Source of the DNA: Flavobacterium sp.
GTDB lineage: Bacteria > Bacteroidota > Bacteroidia > Flavobacteriales > Flavobacteriaceae
DNA length: 64,000 nucleotides
NCBI RefSeq assembly: GCF_027484205.1
Contig: NZ_JAIXUB010000024.1
Location: forward strand, 124,001-188,000
Reading direction: 5' to 3'
Part shown: one piece after another, positions 45,157-52,916 of the stretch
Layout of the letters: each line of letters starts with the position of its first letter
Position numbering within the stretch: position 1 is the stretch's first letter
Notes under the pieces: generated by a model
Database searches by the model: none
The model's input: the letters and a program-made list of their open reading frames with translations, nothing else
What the model was told of the DNA's origin: nothing
Made by a program: the position numbers and the translations under genes

Positions 45157-46257
45157 TTGAAATTATTACTCTGTTTCGGAACAAGACCAGAAGCTATAAA
45201 AATGGCTCCTTTATATCATCAACTTACTAAAAATAAAGGTGTTTCAGTAAAGTTGTGTATTACTGCGCAACATAGAGAAATGCTTGATCAAGTATTGTCT
45301 TTTTTTGAAATTGTTCCCGATATTGATTTGAATTTGATGTTGCCTAATCAAACTTTAAATGCTTTAAGTTCAAATATTTTAAGCAAAATGGATGAAGTTT
45401 TAAAAACTGAAAGTCCTGATTTGGTATTGGTTCATGGTGATACCACAACATCTTCAATGGTGGCGCTTGCTGCTTTTCATAGAAATATTAAAGTTGGTCA
45501 TGTGGAAGCAGGATTGAGAACTTTTAATAAAAAAGCGCCATTTCCAGAAGAAATTAATAGGCAAATTACTGGAAGATTAGCTGATTTTCATTTTGCTCCA
45601 ACAAAACTGGCAAAGCAAAATTTATTGAAAGAAGGTGTTAAAAAAGAAACTATTATTATTACTGGCAATACCGTTATTGATGCACTAATTTGGGCAAAAA
45701 ACAAAATAGATAAAGGTTTTAAACATCCACAAATAAACGAATTACAAAATAAGTTATCGTATTCAAAATTAGTTTTAGTAACTGGACATCGAAGAGAAAA
45801 TTTCGGTCAAGGATTCATTGATTTTTGTGATGCATTATTAGAAATAGCTAAGAATAAGGATGTAGAAATAGTTTTTCCTGTACATTTAAATCCAAATGTT
45901 CAAGAACCAGTAAATAAAATACTTTCTAGTGTAAAAAACATTCATTTAATTCCTCCAGTAGAATATCCTGTAATGGTTTGGTTAATGCAAAAATCAAGTT
46001 TAATAATTTCAGATTCAGGTGGAATTCAAGAGGAAGCACCAACGTTCAACAAACAAATTTTAGTTACAAGAGAAGTGTCTGAAAGACCAGAAGGCGTTGC
46101 AAGTGGTTTTTCAATCCTTGTTGGAACAAATAAAGAGTTGATTGTAGAAAAAGCAAATCATTATTTGAATATCAACACAGGTACAGAAGGTAAAAACCCT
46201 TATGGAGATGGAAAAGCTTCTCAAAAAATAATTAAATTTTTACTTAAAAATAAATAA
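45157..46257 (+). CDS. wecB: Non-hydrolysing UDP-GlcNAc 2-epimerase
   Basis: 366 residues. The TTG start at 45157 places KLLLCFGTRPEAIKMAPLYH exactly at the family N-terminus. LVHGDTTTSSMVALAAFH, VGHVEAGLRTFNKKAPFPEE, NRQITGRLADFHFAPT, VTGHRRENFGQGF and SDSGGIQEEAPTF are all WecB hallmarks. It interconverts UDP-GlcNAc and UDP-ManNAc and is distinct from the hydrolysing NeuC at 50046. UDP-ManNAc may be used directly by a transferase or be oxidised to ManNAcA. Overlaps the next start by one base (TAATG). Confidence 0.93.
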   Translation: MKLLLCFGTRPEAIKMAPLYHQLTKNKGVSVKLCITAQHREMLDQVLSFFEIVPDIDLNLMLPNQTLNALSSNILSKMDEVLKTESPDLVLVHGDTTTSSMVALAAFHRNIKVGHVEAGLRTFNKKAPFPEEINRQITGRLADFHFAPTKLAKQNLLKEGVKKETIIITGNTVIDALIWAKNKIDKGFKHPQINELQNKLSYSKLVLVTGHRRENFGQGFIDFCDALLEIAKNKDVEIVFPVHLNPNVQEPVNKILSSVKNIHLIPPVEYPVMVWLMQKSSLIISDSGGIQEEAPTFNKQILVTREVSERPEGVASGFSILVGTNKELIVEKANHYLNINTGTEGKNPYGDGKASQKIIKFLLKNK

Positions 46258-47489
46258 TGAAAATTTTAGTAATTTCAGAATCCATTGACATTGAAGACAG
46301 TAGTGCTTCAAAGGTTAATATGGCTTTAATTAATAATTTAATAAAGGCAGGTTTTGAAGTAAAAGTATACCATTATTCTTATAAAGAAATTGCTGTTCCA
46401 TCTGCTGAATCTATTCTTATAAAAGAAAATAAATTCAGTATTTGGTACTTACTTTCTCGCATACAAAGAACCATTCAAAGAGTATTTAAAATTAATTTTA
46501 ATAGCAAAATAGAAAACTTTTTAGGGTTTTCATTTGCACATACAAGTGATTCTTTAAGTATTGCAAATGCTATTAAAAAAGATTCAAGTTTTAATCCCGA
46601 TTTTATTTTAACATTGAGTAAAGGTTCGAGTTTTAGAACACATCGAGCACTTTTAAAATTAAAGCATTTACATCACAAATGGATTGCTTACATACATGAT
46701 CCTTATCCTTTTCATTACTATCCACGACCATATAATTGGGTTGAAAAGGGATTTGATAAAAAAGAAAAATTTACTTTAGATATGTTCTCAACTGCGAAAT
46801 ATATTGCTTATCCAAGTCAACTTTTAATGGAATGGATGGAAAGTTATTTCGAATCAGGTAAAGGCAAAGGAATTGTAATTCCTCATCAAATTGGCGAAGT
46901 GTCGATGGCTCAAGAAGTACCAAATTATTTTGATGAAAATAAATTCAATTTGCTTCATGCAGGAAATCTTTTGAAACAAAGAAATCCTGAGTTTTTGATT
47001 AAAGGTCTTTTGAAATTTTTAGAAAATAATCCAAATGCCAAATCGGTTTCAAAATTAATTTTGGTTGGTTCAAACGATTATCATAAGGATTTATTAGATA
47101 ATTATAGAAATCATTCTAACATCGAAATTGTTGGACAAACGGAGTATGCAATAGTTTTACTAATGGAAAATAAAGCATCTGTAAATATAATTTTAGAAGC
47201 CATTTCAGAAATTAGCCCATTTTTACCTGGTAAGTTTCCAAATTTAGTTGTAGCCAATAAACCGATACTGCTGCTTAGTCCATATTATAGTGAAACCAAA
47301 CGACTTTTAGGCAACGATTATCAGTATTGGTCTGAAGCAAACGATGAAAAGAAAGTTGCACAATTAATTTCTGAATTATTTTCACAATGGAATAATGACA
47401 AAATCAATCTTGCTTTAAATCGACACGATTTGAAGGATTATTGTAACGAAGTATATTTGAAACAGACGATAGATTTGCTAGAGAAATAA
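46257..47489 (+). CDS. GT-B family glycosyltransferase, divergent GT4-like
   Basis: 410 residues. The N-terminal ILVISESIDIEDSSASKVNMAL and the centre (FILTLSKGSSFRTHRALLKL, IAYIHDPYPFHYYPRPYNW) form the acceptor domain. FNLLHAGNLLKQRNPEFLI begins the donor domain. The usual E-x7-E is not clear; ILEAISEISPFLPGKFPNLV stands in its place. The protein therefore belongs to a less typical GT4 or related group. TAATG overlaps at both ends show tight coupling. Specificity unknown. Confidence 0.75.
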   Translation: MKILVISESIDIEDSSASKVNMALINNLIKAGFEVKVYHYSYKEIAVPSAESILIKENKFSIWYLLSRIQRTIQRVFKINFNSKIENFLGFSFAHTSDSLSIANAIKKDSSFNPDFILTLSKGSSFRTHRALLKLKHLHHKWIAYIHDPYPFHYYPRPYNWVEKGFDKKEKFTLDMFSTAKYIAYPSQLLMEWMESYFESGKGKGIVIPHQIGEVSMAQEVPNYFDENKFNLLHAGNLLKQRNPEFLIKGLLKFLENNPNAKSVSKLILVGSNDYHKDLLDNYRNHSNIEIVGQTEYAIVLLMENKASVNIILEAISEISPFLPGKFPNLVVANKPILLLSPYYSETKRLLGNDYQYWSEANDEKKVAQLISELFSQWNNDKINLALNRHDLKDYCNEVYLKQTIDLLEK

Positions 47490-48400
47490 TGAAAGAAACC
47501 AAATTTTCAATAACTATTTCTACAAAAAATCGAATCAATGATTTGATTTTTACTTTAAAATCTTTGCAAGATTTATTGGAAAGAGATGATATAGAATGTG
47601 TTGTTTTTGATGATGGTTCAACTGATGGTACTTCAGAAATTATTAAAAGTGATTTTCCAAAAGTGATACTTTTACGAAATGAAATTTCTAAAGGATATAT
47701 CTATTGTAGAAATTATATGCTTAATCAAACCAAAGCCGAATTTGCAATTTCTCTTGATGATGATGCTCATTTTTTATCTGAAAATCCTTTAGAGGAGATT
47801 GAAAATTATTTCAATCAAAATAGTCAATGTGGGTTGATTGCTTTCAGAATTTTTTGGGGTTTGCAAAATCCAAGTAAAATAAATTCTGAAGATCAAATCC
47901 AACAAGTAAAAGCTTATGTTGGATGCGGTCATGTTTGGCGAATGTCGGCTTGGAAAACAATTCCAAATTATCCTGAATGGTTTGTATTTTATGGTGAAGA
48001 GCAATTTGCAAGCTTTCAATTGTTTAAAAATAATTGGCAAATAATCTATCTTCCGTCTGTTTTAGTTCATCATAGAGTGAATATAAAGGATAGAAAAAAA
48101 GATAACGATTATCAAACTCGAATTCGAATGTCTTTACGTTCAGGATGGTTTTTATTTTTTTTATTTTTACCTTTATCAGAAATTGTTAAAAAGTTCACCT
48201 ACTCATTGTGGTGGCAATTTAAAAGTAAAATTTTTAAAGGCGACTGGAAAGCAACAAAAGGAATTTTTCAAGCCATTATCGATTTAATAATAAAAGTACC
48301 AAAAATACTCTCAAACAGAGATAAACTCACTAAAAGTGAATATTTAAAATATAATAACCTACAAGAAGCTAAAATTTATTGGAACCCAAATGAAGAATAA
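47489..48400 (+). CDS. GT2 family glycosyltransferase
   Basis: 303 residues. FSITISTKNRINDLIFTL starts the GT-A fold and is followed by VVFDDGSTDGTSEII, a YIYCRNYMLNQTKAEF helix and the metal-binding DDD (90-92). FYGEEQFASFQLF holds the likely catalytic E-E near residue 170. The C-terminus has an FFLFLPLSEIVKKF-like hydrophobic stretch. Resembles rhamnosyl- and other hexosyltransferases of group 2. Specificity unknown. Overlaps the next gene by 11 bases. Confidence 0.86.
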   Translation: MKETKFSITISTKNRINDLIFTLKSLQDLLERDDIECVVFDDGSTDGTSEIIKSDFPKVILLRNEISKGYIYCRNYMLNQTKAEFAISLDDDAHFLSENPLEEIENYFNQNSQCGLIAFRIFWGLQNPSKINSEDQIQQVKAYVGCGHVWRMSAWKTIPNYPEWFVFYGEEQFASFQLFKNNWQIIYLPSVLVHHRVNIKDRKKDNDYQTRIRMSLRSGWFLFFLFLPLSEIVKKFTYSLWWQFKSKIFKGDWKATKGIFQAIIDLIIKVPKILSNRDKLTKSEYLKYNNLQEAKIYWNPNEE

Positions 48401-49037
48401 AATTATAGAATATAAAGACAGAGCTATTTTTGCTAATGCAATGTTAGATAAATATTTTCAATCTGCACCAAACAAAGTTGTTAGCGATATTGGAGCAGGT
48501 TTTGGACATATGCAAAACAAAATTGAATCATTAGGCGCAACATGGCAACCTTTTGATTATGTTAGAAAAATTGAAAAATCAATTATGTGGGATTTGAATA
48601 ATCCATGTCCTAATGAAGCTCAAAAAGCAGGAACTATAATTTTTTTAGAAGTTTTAGAACATCTAGCAAATCCACTTTTATGTTTACAAAATATCGCAAA
48701 CAATCTAGAGAAAGGTGGTTGTATAATTCTTACAACTCCAAATCCAAGCTCTAGTAAAAACACTATAAATCTTTTTCTGAAAGGGAGATTGTACGCTTTT
48801 CAAGAAAAACATCTTGTTGAGCATCATGTTTTTACGCCTTGGGAACATATTGTAAAATTCTTTTTAGAAGAATGTGGTTTCGAAATTATTGAATATGCCA
48901 TCATTGACACGCAATATAAAGATCAAAAGAAAGCTTCGATGAAAGAATTCATTAAAAGTAAAATAGAAAATTATATCGAAAGTAGAAACCCAAAAGCTAA
49001 AGGTATGAGCTATGGTTTAGTTGCAAGAAAAAAATAA
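48390..49037 (+). CDS. Class I SAM-dependent methyltransferase
   Basis: 215 residues. VVSDIGAGFGHMQNKIES (about 31-48) is the SAM-binding loop, IIFLEVLEHLANPLLCLQ the post-motif-II segment and GGCIILTTPNPSSSKN motif III. This is the Methyltransf_11/23 type common in O-antigen loci, methylating a sugar hydroxyl or amine. Together with the FkbM-like gene it is a candidate for chain-end capping read by Wzt. Located just before neuB with a 4-base gap to its ATG. Confidence 0.82.
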   Translation: MKNKIIEYKDRAIFANAMLDKYFQSAPNKVVSDIGAGFGHMQNKIESLGATWQPFDYVRKIEKSIMWDLNNPCPNEAQKAGTIIFLEVLEHLANPLLCLQNIANNLEKGGCIILTTPNPSSSKNTINLFLKGRLYAFQEKHLVEHHVFTPWEHIVKFFLEECGFEIIEYAIIDTQYKDQKKASMKEFIKSKIENYIESRNPKAKGMSYGLVARKK

Positions 49038-49041
49038 AATA

Positions 49042-50049
49042 ATGACTTCAAATCCATTTATAATTGCAGAAATAGGTCAAGCTCACGACGGAAGTCTTGG
49101 TATGCTTCATTCTTATATTGATGCACTTGCGCCAACAGGAATTGACGCCATAAAATTTCAAATGCACATTCCTGAGGCTGAAAGTAGTGCGCATGAACCT
49201 TTCAGAGTAAAATTTTCATATGAAGATGAAACGCGTTATGATTATTGGAAACGCATGAGTTTTACTTTGCAACAATGGAAAGAAATTAAAGCACATTGCG
49301 ATGAGGTTGGTTTAGAGTTTTTATGTTCACCTTTCAGTAATTTAGCTGTTTATTGGTTGGAAGAAATAGGTGTAAAACAATATAAAATAGGTTCAGGCGA
49401 AGTCAATAATTTTCTAATTTTAGAAAAAATTGCAAAAACAGGAAAGCACATTATTCTCTCTTCGGGTATGAGTAGTTTTGAGGAATTGGATAAAACTATT
49501 GCTTTTTTGAAAGAGAAAAAGGCAATGTATTCTATTTTGCAATGTACCACATCTTATCCAACTAAAGCAGAGCAATTTGGGTTGAATGTAATTCAAGAAT
49601 TAAAAGAAAGATATAAAGTTAATGTAGGTTTTTCTGATCATTCTGCTAAAATTGAAACTTGTATTGCGGCGGCAACTCTTGGAGCTGAAATTTTAGAGTT
49701 TCATGTGGTTTTTGATAGACGACAATTTGGACCAGATTCTAAATCGTCTTTGACAATTGATGAAACAGCGCAATTAGTTGCAGCAGTAAGAACAATAAAA
49801 ACAGCACTTAACAATCCAATTGATAAATCAAATAATGAAAGTTTCACCGCTTTAAAACAAATTTTCGAAAAATCATTGGCTGTAAATAAATCATTACCTA
49901 AAGGACATATTATAACTTTTGAAGATTTGGAAGCAAAAAAACCTAAAGGATATGGAATTGATGCGTCAAAATTCAAAGATATTATTGGTAAAAAACTTAT
50001 TTTTGACAAAAATCAATGGGATTTTTTAAATGAAGAAGACGTACAATGA
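49042..50049 (+). CDS. neuB: N-acetylneuraminate/legionaminate synthase family (NeuB)
   Basis: 335 residues from ATG 49042; the in-frame TTG at 49021 lies within the previous gene. FIIAEIGQAHDGSLGMLHS begins the TIM barrel, with IDAIKFQMH, FLCSPFSNLAVYWLEE, YKIGSGEVNNFLILE, LQCTTSYPTKAEQ, GFSDHS and GAEILEFHVVFDRR. A C-terminal antifreeze-like SAF domain (about 270-335) is also typical. It condenses PEP with ManNAc or a 2,4-diacetamido sugar to make a nonulosonic acid. Whether the product is neuraminic or legionaminic acid cannot be read directly; see findings. Confidence 0.9.
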   Translation: MTSNPFIIAEIGQAHDGSLGMLHSYIDALAPTGIDAIKFQMHIPEAESSAHEPFRVKFSYEDETRYDYWKRMSFTLQQWKEIKAHCDEVGLEFLCSPFSNLAVYWLEEIGVKQYKIGSGEVNNFLILEKIAKTGKHIILSSGMSSFEELDKTIAFLKEKKAMYSILQCTTSYPTKAEQFGLNVIQELKERYKVNVGFSDHSAKIETCIAAATLGAEILEFHVVFDRRQFGPDSKSSLTIDETAQLVAAVRTIKTALNNPIDKSNNESFTALKQIFEKSLAVNKSLPKGHIITFEDLEAKKPKGYGIDASKFKDIIGKKLIFDKNQWDFLNEEDVQ

Positions 50050-51203
50050 GTAAAAGAAAAATAGCAGTTGTCATAACCGCAAGACCATCTTACAGTCGTG
50101 TAAAAACCGTATTAACGGCAATAAAAAATCATCCAAATTTAGAATTGCAATTAATTATTGCTGCTTCTGCATTGTTAGATAGATATGGTTCAGCCATAAA
50201 TTATATTGAAAAAGATGGTTTTACTATTGATGCAAAAGTTTTTAATGTTTTAGAAGGAGAAAATTTAACTGCTGCAGCAAAAACAACAGGAATTGGAATT
50301 CTTGAACTTTCAACAGTGTTTGATAATTTAAAACCAGATGTAGTTGTAACTGTTGCTGATAGATTTGAAACTATGGCAACCGCAATTTCAGCATCTTATA
50401 TGAACATTCCTTTAGCACACATTCAAGGTGGAGAAGTTACTGGAAATATCGATGAAAAAGTTCGTCATTCTATAACAAAGTTAGCTGATTATCATTTTGT
50501 AGCTTCACAAAGCGCTAAAGAAAGAGTTATAAAATTAGGCGAAAATCCTGAGTTTGTTTTCAATACAGGTTGTCCATCTATTGACATCGCTTCTGAAGTT
50601 GCAAAGGTAGAAGGATTGAATTTTAATCCGTATCAAAAATATGGTGGTGTTGGTGCTGAACCTGATTTATCAAAGGGTTATTTAGTTGTAATGCAACATC
50701 CAGTAACTACTGAATATCAAGATTCTAGAAAACATATTGAAGAAACATTGCACGCTATAAATCAATTGAATATTCCAACGCTTTGGTTTTGGCCAAATGT
50801 CGATGCTGGAGCAGACGGAACATCAACAGGAATAAGAAGCTTTAGAGAAAAAAATAAACTAGAAAATGTTCACTTTTTCAAAAATATGGAAGGTGATGAT
50901 TTTTTAGTTCTATTAAATAATTCTATTGGATTAATAGGTAATTCGAGTGTTGGGATAAGAGAATGCGCCTTTCTTGGTGTTCCAGTAATCAATATTGGTT
51001 CACGTCAAAACAAAAGGGATAGAGGAACAAATGTTATCGATGTTGATTATAATAAACAACAAATTATTGACGCTATTCAAATTATAATTTCAAACGGTAA
51101 GTCCAATAAATCAACAGTTTATGGTGGAGGAAATGCAGGAGAAGAAATAGCTAATTTAATTTCAAATGTACCTTTACAGTTTCATAAAACAATAATGTAT
51201 TAA
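50046..51203 (+). CDS. neuC: Hydrolysing UDP-N-acetylglucosamine/UDP-diNAcBac 2-epimerase (NeuC/LegG family)
   Basis: 385 residues. The N-terminus IAVVITARPSYSRVKTVL is NeuC-like (T-A-R-P-x-Y), unlike the GTRPEAIKMAP of WecB. VVTVADRFETMATAISA, AHIQGGEVTGNIDEKVRHSI and LIGNSSVGIRECAFLGVPVI are family hallmarks. The enzyme releases ManNAc from UDP-GlcNAc or, in the LegG subgroup, a 2,4-diacetamido-trideoxymannose from UDP-diNAcBac. Its start overlaps the neuB stop (ATGA). Its product feeds NeuB. Confidence 0.9.
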   Translation: MSKRKIAVVITARPSYSRVKTVLTAIKNHPNLELQLIIAASALLDRYGSAINYIEKDGFTIDAKVFNVLEGENLTAAAKTTGIGILELSTVFDNLKPDVVVTVADRFETMATAISASYMNIPLAHIQGGEVTGNIDEKVRHSITKLADYHFVASQSAKERVIKLGENPEFVFNTGCPSIDIASEVAKVEGLNFNPYQKYGGVGAEPDLSKGYLVVMQHPVTTEYQDSRKHIEETLHAINQLNIPTLWFWPNVDAGADGTSTGIRSFREKNKLENVHFFKNMEGDDFLVLLNNSIGLIGNSSVGIRECAFLGVPVINIGSRQNKRDRGTNVIDVDYNKQQIIDAIQIIISNGKSNKSTVYGGGNAGEEIANLISNVPLQFHKTIMY

Positions 51204-51207
51204 TGAT

Positions 51208-52215
51208 ATGAGAGTAGGTTCTAATCCACAAAAGTTTGATAAAAAAATTGATTTAGAAACTCATCATAGAGTTATTGTTGTTGTTTATATTCCAAACGAA
51301 GATGGTTTTTATAAAAATTCATATGATGTTTTTAAACTTTGTCTAGACTCATTAGTTTCAAGCACAAATACAAACTGTGCAATTACAATTGTTAATAATG
51401 GTTCAAGTAGTAAAGTAACAAATTTGTTAAATGAATATTTAGAAAATGACAAAATTGATACTGTAATACATCACAAAAGGAATATAGGTAAGATTGATGC
51501 TTTAATTGGTGCAGCAAGAGGAACAAGAGAGCAATTAATTACGTATTCTGATTCTGACATCTTATTTTTAAAGGGTTGGCAGGAAAATGTTGAAAAGGTA
51601 TTTACAAGCTTTCCAAATGTAGGTGCCGTTTCTCCAATTCCGGTTAGAAAGGGAATTTTTGCATTTACTAGTTCTGTTTTAGTATCAATATTATTGAATA
51701 AAGTAAAGTTTAGATTTCAATCAATTCCAAATAATTTTGATACTTATAATAGATATTTAGAAAGTATTAATTGGGATTTAGAAACTGATGATAAAAAACT
51801 TTGGCCTATAATATATAAAGGTAATGCTAAAGCAATTATTGGAAGTGGTCATCAAGTTTTGACTATCTCAAGAGATATTGCATTAAAATTTACACCATTA
51901 GCACCATCTTTGATTTTAGTTGGTGGTGATTCAGAGAATAATTATGTTGATCGTCCAATAGATTTATCGGGAAAACTACGATTAAGCACCTACGAAAATT
52001 ATGCATATCATATGGGAAATACTCTTGAAGAATGGATGTTGGATGAATATAAAATAAAATTAAAAACTAAAGTTGAAATTTCAATTGATAAAGAAATTAT
52101 TAAAAAAATTGGAGTAACACCATACAGCAAAATTAAATTAAAAATATATTCATTAAGAAAGCGAATAGCAAAAAAAATATTTAAGTTTAAGTATAAGAAA
52201 TCTACTAACTATTAA
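51208..52215 (+). CDS. Divergent GT2-like glycosyltransferase within the neu block
   Basis: 335 residues. After about 20 residues, RVIVVVYIPNEDGFYKNS begins a GT-A fold, with ITIVNNGSSSKVTNLL and the metal-binding DSD (115-117) in ITYSDSDILFLKGW. The usual catalytic E-D pair is not obvious. The C-terminal 40 residues are strongly basic (KLRLS, RKRIAKKIF). It sits between neuC and neuA with TAATG overlap to neuA, so it is tied to nonulosonate metabolism and could be the transferase for that sugar, though most known sialyltransferases have other folds. Confidence 0.72.
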   Translation: MRVGSNPQKFDKKIDLETHHRVIVVVYIPNEDGFYKNSYDVFKLCLDSLVSSTNTNCAITIVNNGSSSKVTNLLNEYLENDKIDTVIHHKRNIGKIDALIGAARGTREQLITYSDSDILFLKGWQENVEKVFTSFPNVGAVSPIPVRKGIFAFTSSVLVSILLNKVKFRFQSIPNNFDTYNRYLESINWDLETDDKKLWPIIYKGNAKAIIGSGHQVLTISRDIALKFTPLAPSLILVGGDSENNYVDRPIDLSGKLRLSTYENYAYHMGNTLEEWMLDEYKIKLKTKVEISIDKEIIKKIGVTPYSKIKLKIYSLRKRIAKKIFKFKYKKSTNY

Positions 52216-52916
52216 TGAGAATCCTCGCAATAATTCCTGCTCGTGGTGGATCGAAAGGTGTTCCTGGAAAGAATATAAAAATTCTTGGTGATATGCCTTT
52301 AATTGCATACTCAATTAATCAAGCGAATGAAAGTCAATTAATTACAAAAACTATTATTTCTACTGATGATGCGTCAATAATTAAAATTGCTAAAGAATAT
52401 CATGTAGAAATTCCTTTTGTTAGACCAATTGAATTGGCATCAGATGCAGCTTCAAGTATTTCTGTTGTGCAACATGCCATAGCTTTTTTTGAAGATAATA
52501 ACGAATTCTTTGATGCTGTTTGTTTGCTTCAACCTACTTCGCCATTCAGAGAAAAAGGTTTTATTGACAAAGCAATTTCAACATTCATGAATACGGATTG
52601 CGATGCTTTAGTAAGTGTTTTAAAAGTACCGCATGAATTTAATCCGCATTGGGTTTTTGAAGTTAATGAATCAAATTGTCTTCAAATTGCCACAGGCGAA
52701 AAAGAAATTATCAAAAGAAGACAAGATTTACCCAACGCCTTTTTCAGAGATGGTTCTATATATTTAACAAAAGTTGAAGCCATTAAAAAAGGTTCTTTTT
52801 ATGGCAAAAAATTAACTTACATTGAAAGTAATCCCGATTTGTATATTAATATTGATACACAAGAGGATTGGGAAAAAGCAGAACAAAAATTACCAATTAT
52901 TTTATCTAAGATATAA
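52215..52916 (+). CDS. neuA: CMP-nonulosonate cytidylyltransferase (NeuA family)
   Basis: 233 residues, the size of the catalytic NeuA domain without a C-terminal esterase. ILAIIPARGGSKGVPGKNIK is the nucleotide-binding signature, followed by IISTDDASIIKIAKEY, FVRPIELASD, VCLLQPTSPFREKGFID and RRQDLPNAFFRDGSIYLTK. YINIDTQEDWEKAE is the metal-binding D-x-D-x-D/E region. It activates Neu5Ac, legionaminic or a similar acid with CTP. Immediately followed by, and overlapping, an AsnB-like gene. Confidence 0.93.
   Translation: MRILAIIPARGGSKGVPGKNIKILGDMPLIAYSINQANESQLITKTIISTDDASIIKIAKEYHVEIPFVRPIELASDAASSISVVQHAIAFFEDNNEFFDAVCLLQPTSPFREKGFIDKAISTFMNTDCDALVSVLKVPHEFNPHWVFEVNESNCLQIATGEKEIIKRRQDLPNAFFRDGSIYLTKVEAIKKGSFYGKKLTYIESNPDLYINIDTQEDWEKAEQKLPIILSKI

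Noticed and set aside
45157..46257. WecB homologue as the NeuC of the nonulosonate pathway
   Set aside because: It has the GTRPEAIKMAP start of non-hydrolysing epimerases; the protein at 50046 has the TARPSYSR start of the hydrolysing group and overlaps neuB.
49701..50009. Minus-strand open frame of 102 codons opposite neuB
   Set aside because: Antisense shadow of the NeuB C-terminal domain, without its own promoter-like box or motif.
49042..50049. NeuB homologue as pseudaminic acid synthase
   Set aside because: No PseB, PseC, PseH, PseG or PseF-like set was recognised. The 4,6-dehydratase here is the large membrane PglF type, which keeps the gluco configuration, so a legionaminic or neuraminic product fits better.
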